Below, one piece after another: positions 1 to 7,356 of a DNA stretch of 23,001 nucleotides. Below the pieces are notes generated by a model, which saw only the letters and a list, made by a program, of their open reading frames with translations, ran no database searches and was not told where the DNA came from. Source of the stretch: an uncultured Enterorhabdus sp. GTDB taxonomy: Bacteria; Actinomycetota; Coriobacteriia; Coriobacteriales; Eggerthellaceae. Where the stretch lies: positions 1-23,001 of the forward strand of contig CANSES010000017.1 of the NCBI GenBank assembly GCA_947645965.1, in the 5' to 3' direction. The position numbers and the translations under genes were made by a program. How positions within the stretch are numbered: position 1 is the first letter of the stretch; the number at the start of each line of letters is the position of its first letter.

Positions 1-1667
1 AGCTTGCGGTGCAGGCGGTGGGGCTTGGCGGCTTCCTTGCCCAGGCGCGCCTCGCGATCGGCCTGGTAGCTCTCGAAGTTGCCCTCGAAGAAATGCCAGC
101 GGCCGGGGTTCTCGTCATCGCCTTCCCAGGCCAGAATGTGGGTGGCGATGCGGTCGAGGAACATACGGTCGTGACTGACGACCACCGAACAGCCGGGGAA
201 GTCGAGCAGGGCCGCTTCCAGGCTGGACAGCGTCTCCACGTCCAGGTCGTTGGTGGGCTCGTCCAACAGCAGCAGGTTGCCGCCCTCCTTCAGGGTGAGG
301 GCCAGGTTCAGGCGGTTGCGCTCCCCGCCGGACAGCACGCCCGCGGGCTTCTGCTGGTCGGCGCCCTTGAAGCCGAAAGCCGCCACATAGGCGCGGGAGG
401 GGATCTCGGTCTCGCCGACCATCATGTAGTCGGTGCCGCCCGATACCACTTCCCACAGCTTCGTGTTCGGATCGATGCCGGCGCGGTTCTGGTCCACGTA
501 GGAGATCTTCACAGTCTCGCCGATCTCCAGCTCGCCGCCGCTGAGGGGCTCCAGGCCCACGATGGTCTTGAACAGGGTGGTCTTGCCCACGCCGTTGGGG
601 CCGATTACGCCCACGATGCCGTTGCGAGGCAGCTCGAAGGACAAGTCGTCGATGAGCACGCGGCCGTCGAACTCCTTGTGCAGGTTCTTCGCCACGAGCA
701 CCTTCGAGCCCAAACGCGGGCCCACGGGAATCTGAATCTCGGCGAAGTCCAGCTTCTTGGCGCGGCCGGCCTCGGCCACCATGGCCTCGTAGTTCGCCAG
801 ACGGGCCTTTGACTTGGCCTGGCGCGCCTTCGGGGAGGAGCGCACCCATTCCAGCTCCTTCTCCATGCGCTTGGCCAGCTTCGCCTGGGCCTGGCCCTGG
901 GCGGCGATGCGGGCGGCCTTGGTCTCCAGATAGGTGGAGTAGTTGCCCTTGTAGGGGAACAGCTGCCCGCGGTCGACCTCGCAGATCCACTCGGCCACGT
1001 GGTCGAGGAAGTAGCGGTCGTGGGTGACGGCCAGCACGGCGCCCGGGTAGTTCTTCAGGAACTGCTCGAGCCACAGCACGCTCTCGGCGTCCAGGTGGTT
1101 GGTGGGCTCGTCCAGAAGCAGCAGGTCGGGGGCCTCCAGCAGCAGACGGCACAGGGCTACGCGACGGCGCTCGCCGCCCGAGAGGATGGTCACGGGCGCG
1201 TCGGGGTCGGGGCATTGCAGGGCGTCCATGGCCTGGGAGAGCTGGGAATCCAGGTCCCACCCGTTGGCGGCGTCGATCTCGTCCTGCAGCTTGCCCATCT
1301 CGTCCATGAGCGCGTCGAAATCGGCATCGGGGGCGGCCATCTCCTCGCCGATCTGGTTGAAGCGGGCCACCTTGGCCAGCACGTCGGCGAAGGCCATCTG
1401 GATGTTCTCCAGGACGGTCTTGTCCTCATCCAGCGGCGGCTCCTGCTGCAGGATGCCCACGGTGTAGCCCGGAGAGAGTCGCGCGTCGCCGTTGGACACC
1501 TCTTCCAGCCCCGCCATCACCTTCAGCAGGGTGGACTTGCCCATGCCGTTGGGCCCCACGACGCCGATCTTCGCGCCGGGGTAGAAGGACAGGGTGACGT
1601 CATCCAGGATGACCTTGTCGCCCACGGCCTTGCGGGCCTTGTACATTTGGTAGATGAACTCTGCCAT
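1..1667 (-). CDS. ettA: ABC-F ATPase, EttA-type translational throttle (3' end cut by window)
   Basis: Soluble tandem-ABC protein of the ABC-F family. EttA binds the ribosomal E site and gates the start of elongation according to ATP/ADP level; that role is family knowledge. The translation shows two Walker A motifs (GPNGMGKST in the first domain, GPNGVGKTT in the second), two LSGGERxR signature sequences and two Walker B LLLLDEPTN motifs. Between the domains lies a charged, Ala/Lys-rich linker (KLAKRMEKELEWVRSSPKARQ) typical of the ABC-F interdomain arm. No transmembrane segment is present. The start MAEFIYQMYKARKAVGD matches EttA proteins and follows an AAGGAG-like site (CCCAAGGAGCAAC). The 555 codons visible equal the usual EttA length and the reading ends in HRLHRKL, so only the last few residues and the stop lie outside. 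It is divergent from the phosphatase gene at 1815. The subfamily call rests on start, length and end; another ABC-F subtype is possible but less likely. Confidence 0.9.
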   Translation of the reverse strand, partial: MAEFIYQMYKARKAVGDKVILDDVTLSFYPGAKIGVVGPNGMGKSTLLKVMAGLEEVSNGDARLSPGYTVGILQQEPPLDEDKTVLENIQMAFADVLAKVARFNQIGEEMAAPDADFDALMDEMGKLQDEIDAANGWDLDSQLSQAMDALQCPDPDAPVTILSGGERRRVALCRLLLEAPDLLLLDEPTNHLDAESVLWLEQFLKNYPGAVLAVTHDRYFLDHVAEWICEVDRGQLFPYKGNYSTYLETKAARIAAQGQAQAKLAKRMEKELEWVRSSPKARQAKSKARLANYEAMVAEAGRAKKLDFAEIQIPVGPRLGSKVLVAKNLHKEFDGRVLIDDLSFELPRNGIVGVIGPNGVGKTTLFKTIVGLEPLSGGELEIGETVKISYVDQNRAGIDPNTKLWEVVSGGTDYMMVGETEIPSRAYVAAFGFKGADQQKPAGVLSGGERNRLNLALTLKEGGNLLLLDEPTNDLDVETLSSLEAALLDFPGCSVVVSHDRMFLDRIATHILAWEGDDENPGRWHFFEGNFESYQADREARLGKEAAKPHRLHRK

Positions 1668-1814
1668 GTTGCTCCTTGGGAAACGTTTCGCCTTCCGGCT
1701 CGCGCCGACAGAACGAGATTGCCATTGCATGGGGCGTATTGTCGCAGAAGGTGGCCGATGCGGCTATGATATTGTGAGATACTGTGGTAAATCTGCGCCG
1801 CAAGGAGGCTTACC

Positions 1815-2267
1815 ATGCGCATCTTGTTCGTCTGTCACGGGAATATCTGCCGATCCACCATGGCTGAGTTCGTGCTAAAGGATATGGTGGCCGCCCGCGG
1901 GATGGCCGACGAGTTCCATATTGAGTCGGCGGCGACGAGCACGGAGGAGATCGGCAATCCGGTGCATCCGGGCACCCAGCGGGTGCTGCGGGCCCATGGC
2001 ATCGGCGGTTTCGAAGGGAAGCAGGCTCGCCAGCTGACGCGGGCCGACTATGGCGACTTCGATCTGATTATCGGCATGGACACGGCGACCATCCGCAATA
2101 TGAACCGCATGCTCGGGGGCGATCCCGAAGCTAAAATTCACAAGCTGCTGGAGTTCGCCGGATCGTCGCGCGACGTGGCCGACCCCTGGTATACGGGCGA
2201 TTTCGACACCACCTACACCGACGTGCTCGCCGGCTGCGAGGGACTGCTGACCCGTCTCGGCTCCTAG
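1815..2267 (+). CDS. Low-molecular-weight protein-tyrosine-phosphatase
   Basis: Cytoplasmic phosphatase that removes phosphate from tyrosine (or arginine) residues through a cysteinyl-phosphate intermediate. The 150-residue length is normal for the family. The P-loop CHGNICRS begins at residue 7, giving catalytic Cys7 and Arg13 of the CX5R motif, and the general-acid loop is DPWYTGDF with Asp123. A strong AAGGAGG site lies at 1802-1808, six bases before the ATG, so the start is secure. The gene stands alone: it is divergent from ettA, and the next plus-strand material is non-coding or degraded. LMW-PTPs in Gram-positive bacteria often act with a tyrosine kinase in capsule regulation, but no such kinase is present here, so its substrate cannot be assigned. 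Confidence 0.95.
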   Translation: MRILFVCHGNICRSTMAEFVLKDMVAARGMADEFHIESAATSTEEIGNPVHPGTQRVLRAHGIGGFEGKQARQLTRADYGDFDLIIGMDTATIRNMNRMLGGDPEAKIHKLLEFAGSSRDVADPWYTGDFDTTYTDVLAGCEGLLTRLGS

Positions 2268-2601
2268 GCCGCCTCGCCGTGGCGTCGGGGCTGTCGGCTT
2301 TGCGGCGAAAGTTGATTTGGCCACGAATTTCGACCTCCTGGTCAGGCATTATCCATCCTCCCAATAATCCTTCCCCCTTCCTGCATTAATACTATTGGAC
2401 GCTGCGCTTGCCGGCGGCGCGCAGTGGGGATGCGGAGGGGGCCTTCGCACCGACCCGTATCGGAGGTATCGGAAGGAGCATCATGGAACACATCTCGGGA
2501 CATACGCAGACAACCGCTCTGATCAGCGGCGGGCAGGCTCTGCTGACTCTCTGCGACCGGGACTGCGTGGATCGGCGACGGTCGGAGCGCCGCGGATGCG
2601 G
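2268..2601. other. Gene-poor interval between phosphatase and ygbA-like gene
   Basis: About 330 bases without a convincing complete gene. The first part (2268-2400) includes a lower-GC pyrimidine-rich stretch with ATTAATACTAT near 2385, which could be promoter material, though no -35/-10 pair at proper spacing was found. The rest carries the strong ribosome binding site and the short ORF described at 2483. No structured RNA or terminator with a T-run was recognised. Confidence 0.5.
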
Positions 2602-2644
2602 TTACTTTTTGAGGAGATGGCGGAGGGCGGCTACGGGGTGGTGA
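2483..2644 (+). pseudogene. Short ORF with shikimate dehydrogenase-like start; possible aroE remnant
   Basis: A 53-codon reading frame with a strong GGAAGGAG site a few bases before its ATG begins MEHISGHTQTTALI. Many Gram-positive shikimate dehydrogenases begin in a similar way (ISGHT..L..LI followed by P..HS.SP), from memory. After about 15 residues the similarity stops: the HSxSP motif is missing, and the rest is Arg/Cys-rich without recognisable structure. It ends inside the 3' end of the convergent ygbA-like gene. The simplest reading is a translation-initiation region and N-terminus left after a deletion. A genuine small peptide cannot be excluded, and the match is short. Confidence 0.3.
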
Positions 2645-2952
2645 AGCATCATCCGGGGGCCGGCGTGGCGCATGATGGCGCGGATATGATCGCGCTGGGC
2701 CGGGGCGTAGCAGTGGTTGCCGCATTCCTCGCAGTTGGTTTTGTGCTCCATGGAGCGGCAGCGCTCGGTGCGCTTGACGCAGTAATCGTCGATGGCCTTG
2801 CAGTCGAGGCAGACCGGTTCGCCGCAGTGGGCGCGCTCGGTGCGCTCGTCGGGGTGGTGGTCAGCGCAGTAGAGCGCCACCATCTGGGAGATGGTGCGCT
2901 GCTCGCGGGCGCGGCGTTTCGCCACGGCGGGGGTGTCGGGTGTTCGTGCCAT
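2602..2952 (-). CDS. YgbA-like 'nitrous oxide-stimulated promoter' family protein
   Basis: A 116-residue cysteine-rich cytoplasmic protein of the family that includes E. coli YgbA (Pfam 'nitrous oxide-stimulated promoter'). YgbA genes lie in NO-responsive regulons and are linked to tolerance of nitrosative stress; the biochemical activity is not established as far as I know. Visible family marks are the N-terminal KRRAREQRTISQMVALYC segment, the CxxCKAIDDYC centre, and the C-terminal CxxCGNHCYAP followed by HAGPRMM. Nine cysteines (29, 43, 48, 51, 58, 65, 74, 77, 81) are spaced as for metal or Fe-S binding, which is inference. The ATG follows AAGGTGG about seven bases upstream. It lies 79 bp downstream of the methyltransferase gene on the same strand, so read-through from that unit is possible. 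Confidence 0.88.
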   Translation of the reverse strand: MARTPDTPAVAKRRAREQRTISQMVALYCADHHPDERTERAHCGEPVCLDCKAIDDYCVKRTERCRSMEHKTNCEECGNHCYAPAQRDHIRAIMRHAGPRMMLHHPVAALRHLLKK

Positions 2953-3031
2953 AAAGCCACCTTAGCAGAAGGCCGCCGCCGGCGGGAAGGGGGCCGCCGA
3001 AGTTCACGATGATTGCGGGACGGTGCGCGGG

Positions 3032-3820
3032 TTAGGGGCGTTGCAGGATGAGGTAACGGTTGAGGTTGCCTTGCTTGCCGTCGGCGCTGAAGCGGGCTAT
3101 TTCTCGGAAGGGGAGGGCGACAGCGGCCGTAAGGCGGTCGATCTCCTCGTCAGTGGTGTGATGGCAGAAGCGGTAGGCCCCTTCGGTGTGCTGCCAGCCG
3201 AGCAGATAATCGTAGGGCTCGAAAGGCGGCAGGCTCCAGGCGCGCCGTCCTACGGCCGTGGTCGCGGCGGCCTTGGCGGCGATGCGGTCGTCGTGCAGAA
3301 ACTGCCAGAACGACACCACGGCGAAGCCGCCCGGTCGCAGGGAATCCAGCAACCCTTCCAGCGCGCGGACGCGCAGGGGGAAGGCGGCCACGTGGTGCAT
3401 GAAGCCGAAGGCCACGGACAGATCGCAGGTTGCATGGGGGAGGCTGGCGCGGAAATCATCATCGATCAGGGCTTCGATCAGGTCGCAAGAGCGGAAGGCG
3501 ACAGCGGAGTCGGGCTCACCCAGCAGGACGGGGCAGTTGTCCAGGGCCGTGACCGAGGCGACGGGGATGCGACGCTCGGCGAGGAAGCGCTCAAAGCGCA
3601 GGTTGCCGCAGGCAAGATCGAGTACCGCGAGGGGATGCCGTCCGAAGGCGCCATCGGTCTGGGCGATGATGTCCAGCGCCTGGCCCCACCCGCGCCACGG
3701 TGCTTGGCGTGTGGCGGAGAAGGAGGCCGCCTCGCGCTCGTAGAACTGCGAAGTGAGGGCGTTCAGTTGGCGAAGGGTGGCGATGTCGTAGGAACGGTCG
3801 TCTGCCAGTGCGGGCCTCAC
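3032..3820 (-). CDS. SAM-dependent methyltransferase, Trm9-like, coupled to elp3
   Basis: A 262-residue class I SAM methyltransferase. The SAM-binding motif I is VLDLACGN at about residues 67-73; the later HHVAAFPLRVRALEGLL, SLRPGGF and SFWQF segments fit strands 4 and 5 of the fold. The N-terminal FYEREAASFSATRQAPW resembles the FS-TR-PW segment of the tRNA methyltransferases Trm9/ALKBH8, and the R-RALE-LL--LRPGG pattern is also Trm9-like. Those enzymes methylate the cm5U34 product of Elongator. The start is GTG at 3820, which overlaps the elp3 TGA as GTGA; an ATG is not available nearby, and the overlap implies translational coupling. Seen: fold motifs and overlap. Inferred: the tRNA wobble-uridine substrate. 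A generic small-molecule methyltransferase remains possible. Confidence 0.85.
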   Translation of the reverse strand: MRPALADDRSYDIATLRQLNALTSQFYEREAASFSATRQAPWRGWGQALDIIAQTDGAFGRHPLAVLDLACGNLRFERFLAERRIPVASVTALDNCPVLLGEPDSAVAFRSCDLIEALIDDDFRASLPHATCDLSVAFGFMHHVAAFPLRVRALEGLLDSLRPGGFAVVSFWQFLHDDRIAAKAAATTAVGRRAWSLPPFEPYDYLLGWQHTEGAYRFCHHTTDEEIDRLTAAVALPFREIARFSADGKQGNLNRYLILQRP

Positions 3821-5724
3821 GGGAGGCTCCGCTTCTGGTAGAGGCCGGCGTCTTTGAAGCCGAGGCGGCGATAGTAGGCTCGGGTGCCGACGGCGCTGAT
3901 GACATTGACGGCGGCGTAGCCGGCCGCCGCGGCCTGGGCGCAGGCTTCTTCTACGAGTCGGCGACCGAGCCCCAGATGCTGGGTGCCCTCGCCCGTCTCG
4001 CCGAGGGCCGCCACCTTCCCGTACACGTGTACCTCGCGGATCATGGCCTCGTCTCTGGCGGGGAAGACGGGGCGCGGGGCGCACCCATCGGCGGCTGCTG
4101 CGCCCGGGGCGGCTCCCGCCGAGTCCGCGTCGGCAACGCCCGGGGCCTCCACGGCCGCCGCCGTCGGCAGCGACAGGCGCAAAAATCCCGCGATCTTCCC
4201 CGTGGGCGTGACCCATTGCAGGAAGCGCTCCTCGCTGACCGTCGTGGGGTAGACGATGGTCTCCAGGGCCAGGGAGCCCACGTCGGCGCCATCGACGGAA
4301 ATCTCGCGCTGGCGAATCTCGGCCACGGGGGCATCTGCGGCGTTCAGGTGGGCCTCCACCAGCTGGCGCAGGTTGGTCTTCTTGTTGCCCACCAGGATGT
4401 CGGTGGCGGAAATGTCGCGGATCATGCGGGAAATGCGAGTGTAGGGCGGCGTGGCTCGTACGTCGGCGGCCAGCACGCCAATCAGTTCGTCCTCGGTGTA
4501 GGGGCGCCAGCTTCCGTCGGCGAAATGATCGGTGAGCGCCGAGGACGCTACCAGGCAGCAGGGGTACAGCTTCACCTCGTCGGGCAAAAAGGCGGCCTCG
4601 GTCACGAGGCGCCGGTAGTCGGCCACATCGCCCGCGGGGTCGGCCCCCAGCAGGTTTACCATGAAGTGCACGTGGCTCTTGAAGCCGAACAGGCGCAGCA
4701 TCCCCATGGCCTCCCCGATGCGCGCGGCGGTGATGGCGCGCCCGTTGGCGGCCAGAATGCGGTCGTCCAGGCTCTGGATGCCGATCTGCACCTTGGTGCA
4801 GCCCAGGGCTCGCAGGGTGCGGCAGCTGGCGGCGGTGACCAGATCGGGGCGGGTTTCCACCACCAGGCCCACCACGCGCTTGGACGCCGACTCGTTGGCC
4901 GCGTGCAGGGCCGCGATGTCGTCCCAGGACGTGTCCGGGAACACGACTGCCGCATCCCGCGCCCCTTCCCCGTACACCAGGCTCCACGCCTCGTTGTAGC
5001 TCAGCTCGCCCCCGTCGATGCGGGCCTGCGCCGCGGCGGTGGCCGCCGCCCGTTCGTTGCGCTCGCGGGATACGCCGGCGCGCTCGTAGCAGCCCCGCCG
5101 CGCCTCCGCCTCGGCCGCCCGCTCCCCGTCGCCGGCGTTCAGCGCACGGAACAGCTCGCCGATGAACCAGCGCTGGTAGGGCTCGGGGTAGTCGCTCCAG
5201 GTGCCCCCGAGCACGATGAGCTCCACCTTGTCGGTCACGTGCCCCATGTCGGTGAGAGCCCGCAGCCGCGCGGTCACCTGCAGGTAGGGATCGAACCAGC
5301 AGCGCTCGGCCCGCTGGCAGGCGGGCTCGTCGGCCAGGTAGCTCTTGGGCATGCGGATGTCGTTGGGGCAGAACACACAGCGCCCCGAGCAGGGCCACGG
5401 CTTGGTGAGCACCGTGATGGTGGCCACCCCCGAGGCCGTGCGCCGCGGCTTGGCCTGCAGCAGCCGCACGAGGGCCGCGTCCTCGGTCGCGCTGATGTTC
5501 CACGCTGCCCAGCGTTCGGGCTCGTCGGTTCTCACGTGCAGGTAGAACGGCAGCAGCCGCCGCTTGGCCACGCGCCGCGTGCCGTCGTGGGCGGCGCGGT
5601 TGTGCCGCCGCACCAGCTTGTCAAGCCACACGGCATCGGCCGCAGCATCGGTCCCATCCCCGCCCACTTCGCCGGCGCGCAGGCCGGCCAGTATGTCCAA
5701 AAGCGCTTCTTCCATGGGTGACAT
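3817..5724 (-). CDS. elp3: Elp3-type tRNA uridine-34 radical SAM/GNAT enzyme
   Basis: Bacterial homologue of the Elongator catalytic subunit, which installs a carboxymethyl group on C5 of wobble uridine using acetyl-CoA and radical SAM chemistry. The protein is 635 residues if translation starts at 5724. The Fe-S motif is CSGRCVFC (Cys112, Cys116, Cys119) preceded by TVLTKPWP. Core segments include LIVLGGTWSDYPE, VGLVVETRPDLV, CTKVQIGIQSLDD, MVNLLGADP and VKLYPC. The C-terminal acetyltransferase domain ends with REVHVYG, QHLGLGRRLVEEA and YYRRLGFKDAGLY. An Ala-rich stretch of about 35 residues (roughly 535-570) sits between the two domains and looks like an unstructured insert. ATG codons lie at 5724 and 5715 and neither has a clear Shine-Dalgarno site; see the -10 site at 5723. 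The gene is first of a two-gene unit with the methyltransferase. Confidence 0.95.
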   Translation of the reverse strand: MSPMEEALLDILAGLRAGEVGGDGTDAAADAVWLDKLVRRHNRAAHDGTRRVAKRRLLPFYLHVRTDEPERWAAWNISATEDAALVRLLQAKPRRTASGVATITVLTKPWPCSGRCVFCPNDIRMPKSYLADEPACQRAERCWFDPYLQVTARLRALTDMGHVTDKVELIVLGGTWSDYPEPYQRWFIGELFRALNAGDGERAAEAEARRGCYERAGVSRERNERAAATAAAQARIDGGELSYNEAWSLVYGEGARDAAVVFPDTSWDDIAALHAANESASKRVVGLVVETRPDLVTAASCRTLRALGCTKVQIGIQSLDDRILAANGRAITAARIGEAMGMLRLFGFKSHVHFMVNLLGADPAGDVADYRRLVTEAAFLPDEVKLYPCCLVASSALTDHFADGSWRPYTEDELIGVLAADVRATPPYTRISRMIRDISATDILVGNKKTNLRQLVEAHLNAADAPVAEIRQREISVDGADVGSLALETIVYPTTVSEERFLQWVTPTGKIAGFLRLSLPTAAAVEAPGVADADSAGAAPGAAAADGCAPRPVFPARDEAMIREVHVYGKVAALGETGEGTQHLGLGRRLVEEACAQAAAAGYAAVNVISAVGTRAYYRRLGFKDAGLYQKRSLP

Positions 5725-5728
5725 TATA
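5723..5728 (-). promoter_or_regulatory. Consensus TATAAT overlapping the elp3 start region
   Basis: The minus strand reads CCCTATAATGTCACCCATG, so a perfect -10 hexamer overlaps the first elp3 ATG. A transcript from it would begin close to the second ATG at 5715, giving a nearly leaderless mRNA. No Shine-Dalgarno sequence precedes either ATG, and the -35 position (about 5746-5751) does not match consensus. Weak evidence, recorded because it decides the start codon. Confidence 0.3.
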
Positions 5729-5739
5729 GGGAAAAGGAA

Positions 5740-5779
5740 AAGCCCCTTGCGCGGAATCTCTTCCAGACGCAAGGGGCTT
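5740..5779 (-). terminator. Rho-independent terminator after thrH
   Basis: A perfect 12-bp inverted repeat (AAGCCCCTTGCG at 5740-5751 and CGCAAGGGGCTT at 5768-5779) with a 16-base loop. On the minus strand the stem is followed by TTTTCCTTTTCCC. It sits between the thrH stop and the elp3 start, so it should end thrH transcripts and separates the two transcription units. Confidence 0.85.
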
Positions 5780-5822
5780 GGGGCAACGCAGCGGGACTCG
5801 TCGCGGGCGGTGCCTCTTTCCG

Positions 5823-6422
5823 CTACAGGGCGGCCTTCACGGCGGCCATCAGCTCGTCGTAGGTTTCCAGGGCCGGCAGGTCGGGGTACTCGGCCTTGAT
5901 GGCATCGGTGGAGCGGAACAGGAAGCCCGCCTTCGAGTTCAGGATCATGCCCAGATCGTTGTGGGAGTCGCCGGCGGCGATGGTCTGAATGCCGCAGGAA
6001 TGCAGCGCGCGCACGGTGGTCAGCTTGCTTTCGGGGCAGCGCATCTTGAAGTCGGTGATGGTGCCGTCGGCGTCCACCACCAGCTCGTTGCAGAACAGGG
6101 TGGGCCAGCCCAGCTTCTCCATGAGCGGGCGGGCGAACTGCTCGAAGGTGTCGGAGATAATGATCACCTGGGCGATGCTGCGCAGCTCGTCCAGGAACGC
6201 GCGGGCCCCCTCCATGGGGTCGATCTTCGCGATAACGGCCTGCACGTCGGGCAGCCCCAAGCCGTGCTCGGCGAGGATGCCCAGGCGCCACTGCATCAGC
6301 TTGTCGTAATCGGGCTCGTCGCGGGTGGTGCGCTTCAGCTCGGGGATGCCGGCTTCCTCAGCGAACGCGATCCAGATTTCGGGGACCAACACGCCTTCCA
6401 GATCGAGGCATACGACGTTCAT
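5823..6422 (-). CDS. thrH: ThrH: phosphoserine phosphatase / homoserine phosphotransferase
   Basis: A 199-residue HAD-superfamily enzyme close to Pseudomonas ThrH, which dephosphorylates phosphoserine and can move the phosphate to homoserine, linking serine and threonine synthesis. Motif I is CLDLEGVLVPEIW with nucleophile Asp7; the DxE (rather than DxD) form is normal for ThrH. RTTRDEPDYDKLM, motif II IISDTFEQFARPLM, GWPTLFCNEL and motif IV AAGDSHND are all present. The length matches the family. The ATG follows AAGGAG at good spacing. A strong terminator follows downstream, and the gene is divergent from the TIM-barrel gene at 6640. No other serine or threonine pathway gene is near, so context adds nothing to the assignment. 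Confidence 0.93.
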   Translation of the reverse strand: MNVVCLDLEGVLVPEIWIAFAEEAGIPELKRTTRDEPDYDKLMQWRLGILAEHGLGLPDVQAVIAKIDPMEGARAFLDELRSIAQVIIISDTFEQFARPLMEKLGWPTLFCNELVVDADGTITDFKMRCPESKLTTVRALHSCGIQTIAAGDSHNDLGMILNSKAGFLFRSTDAIKAEYPDLPALETYDELMAAVKAAL

Positions 6423-6589
6423 GGAACAGCTCCTTCGTCTCGCCGCGCGCCGCGCGCGCCCATTGCTACCCCCGCAGCGTACCGCAGCCATGCAGACGGG
6501 TCGGTAACGAAGGGGGAAGGCGGCGCCCCGCGCGCGGCCGATGGTCTATGGTATTCGCTTGCGCGGCGCAGGGTGGCCGCCCGCTGTCG

Positions 6590-6595
6590 TATACT
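6590..6595 (+). promoter_or_regulatory. Candidate -10 (TATACT) for the TIM-barrel gene
   Basis: TATACT lies 44 bases before the GTG start at 6640 in the thrH/TIM-barrel divergent region. The bases 17 upstream do not resemble TTGACA, so this is only a candidate. No minus-strand promoter for thrH was recognised. Confidence 0.3.
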
Positions 6596-6639
6596 GGGGC
6601 GGCATTATGGCGCGAACCGCATGGCGAAAGGAGGCGGAT

Positions 6640-7332
6640 GTGGTCAAGGTGATCGAGGCCCCCTACACCCAAGGGGTGAGGGAGTCCGAGAAGGTGCTCG
6701 CGGTGCCGGCGGGGGTGGCGAAGGCCCCGGGCATCGCCATGCAGGGGCGGCGCATCCGCTCGCTCGTGTTCTCGACCGACCTGGCCGTCATCTGCCACTG
6801 CAACGCCGACGCGGTGCTGGCGGTGTACCCCTTCACCTGCCAGCCGGCCATCACCCAGGCGCTGGTGTCGGCCTCCCAACGCCCGGTGCTCTGCGGCGTG
6901 GGCGGCTCCATCACCCAGGGGGAGCGCTGCATCGAAGTGGCGCTTCATTCCGAGATGCAGGGCGTGGCCGCCGTGGTGGTGAACACCTCCATTCCGCTGG
7001 ATACGCTGAAGGGCCTGGTCGAGCGCGTGACGGTGCCCGTGGTGGTCACGGTGTGCGCCGCCGACGAGGTGGCCCAGAGCCAGATCGAGGCCGGGGTGGC
7101 CATGGTGAACGTGGCTGCCGGGGCGCGCACGGCCGAGGTGGTGGCCTCCCTGCGCGGGCGCTACCCCGAACTGCCCATCATCGCCACGGGCGGTCCCACC
7201 GACGCCTCCGTCGAGGCCACGGTGGCCGCCGGCGCCGATGCCGTCAGCTGGACGCCGCCCGACATTCGCCAGCTGGAGCGCGCCGTCATGGAGAAGGCGC
7301 GCCGCTTGGCCCACGGCCAGCAGTCGGCCTAG
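6640..7332 (+). CDS. TIM-barrel protein of unknown function (often labelled 'hydrolase')
   Basis: A 230-residue cytoplasmic protein with an alternating strand/helix pattern and a C-terminal IIATGGPTDASVEATVAAGADAVSWTPP segment that looks like the phosphate-binding strands 7 and 8 of a TIM barrel. Similar proteins in Gram-positive anaerobes start with EAPYT.GV and contain LFSTD.A.I...DADAVLAVYPFT.QP.ITQA. They are usually annotated simply as hydrolases, a label I cannot support from residues seen here. The start is GTG at 6640 because AAAGGAGG (6627-6634) lies exactly five bases upstream; upstream in-frame ATGs at 6541 and 6607 have no such site and precede the region of family similarity. It converges on ppx with only 14 bases between stop codons. 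Confidence 0.8.
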   Translation: MVKVIEAPYTQGVRESEKVLAVPAGVAKAPGIAMQGRRIRSLVFSTDLAVICHCNADAVLAVYPFTCQPAITQALVSASQRPVLCGVGGSITQGERCIEVALHSEMQGVAAVVVNTSIPLDTLKGLVERVTVPVVVTVCAADEVAQSQIEAGVAMVNVAAGARTAEVVASLRGRYPELPIIATGGPTDASVEATVAAGADAVSWTPPDIRQLERAVMEKARRLAHGQQSA

Positions 7333-7356
7333 GGAAAAGAGGCGCCCTACTTTTCC
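7333..7356. terminator. Compact bidirectional terminator candidate between convergent genes
   Basis: GGAAAAG (7333-7339) and CTTTTCC (7350-7356) flank GAGGCGCCCTA-like sequence, so each strand reads an A-run, a GC-rich centre and a T-run. The element lies in the 14-base gap between two stop codons and contains the ppx stop. The stem is short and the call is tentative. Confidence 0.4.

Noticed and set aside
2395..3012. A 205-codon plus-strand reading frame over the ygbA-like gene
   Set aside because: The minus strand encodes a recognisable family protein; the plus frame is Ala/Gly/Val-rich without motifs.
3808..5721. A 637-codon plus-strand reading frame antisense to elp3
   Set aside because: The opposite frame encodes all Elp3 motifs; the plus-strand translation is Gly/His/Arg-rich with no domains, a usual GC-skew shadow.
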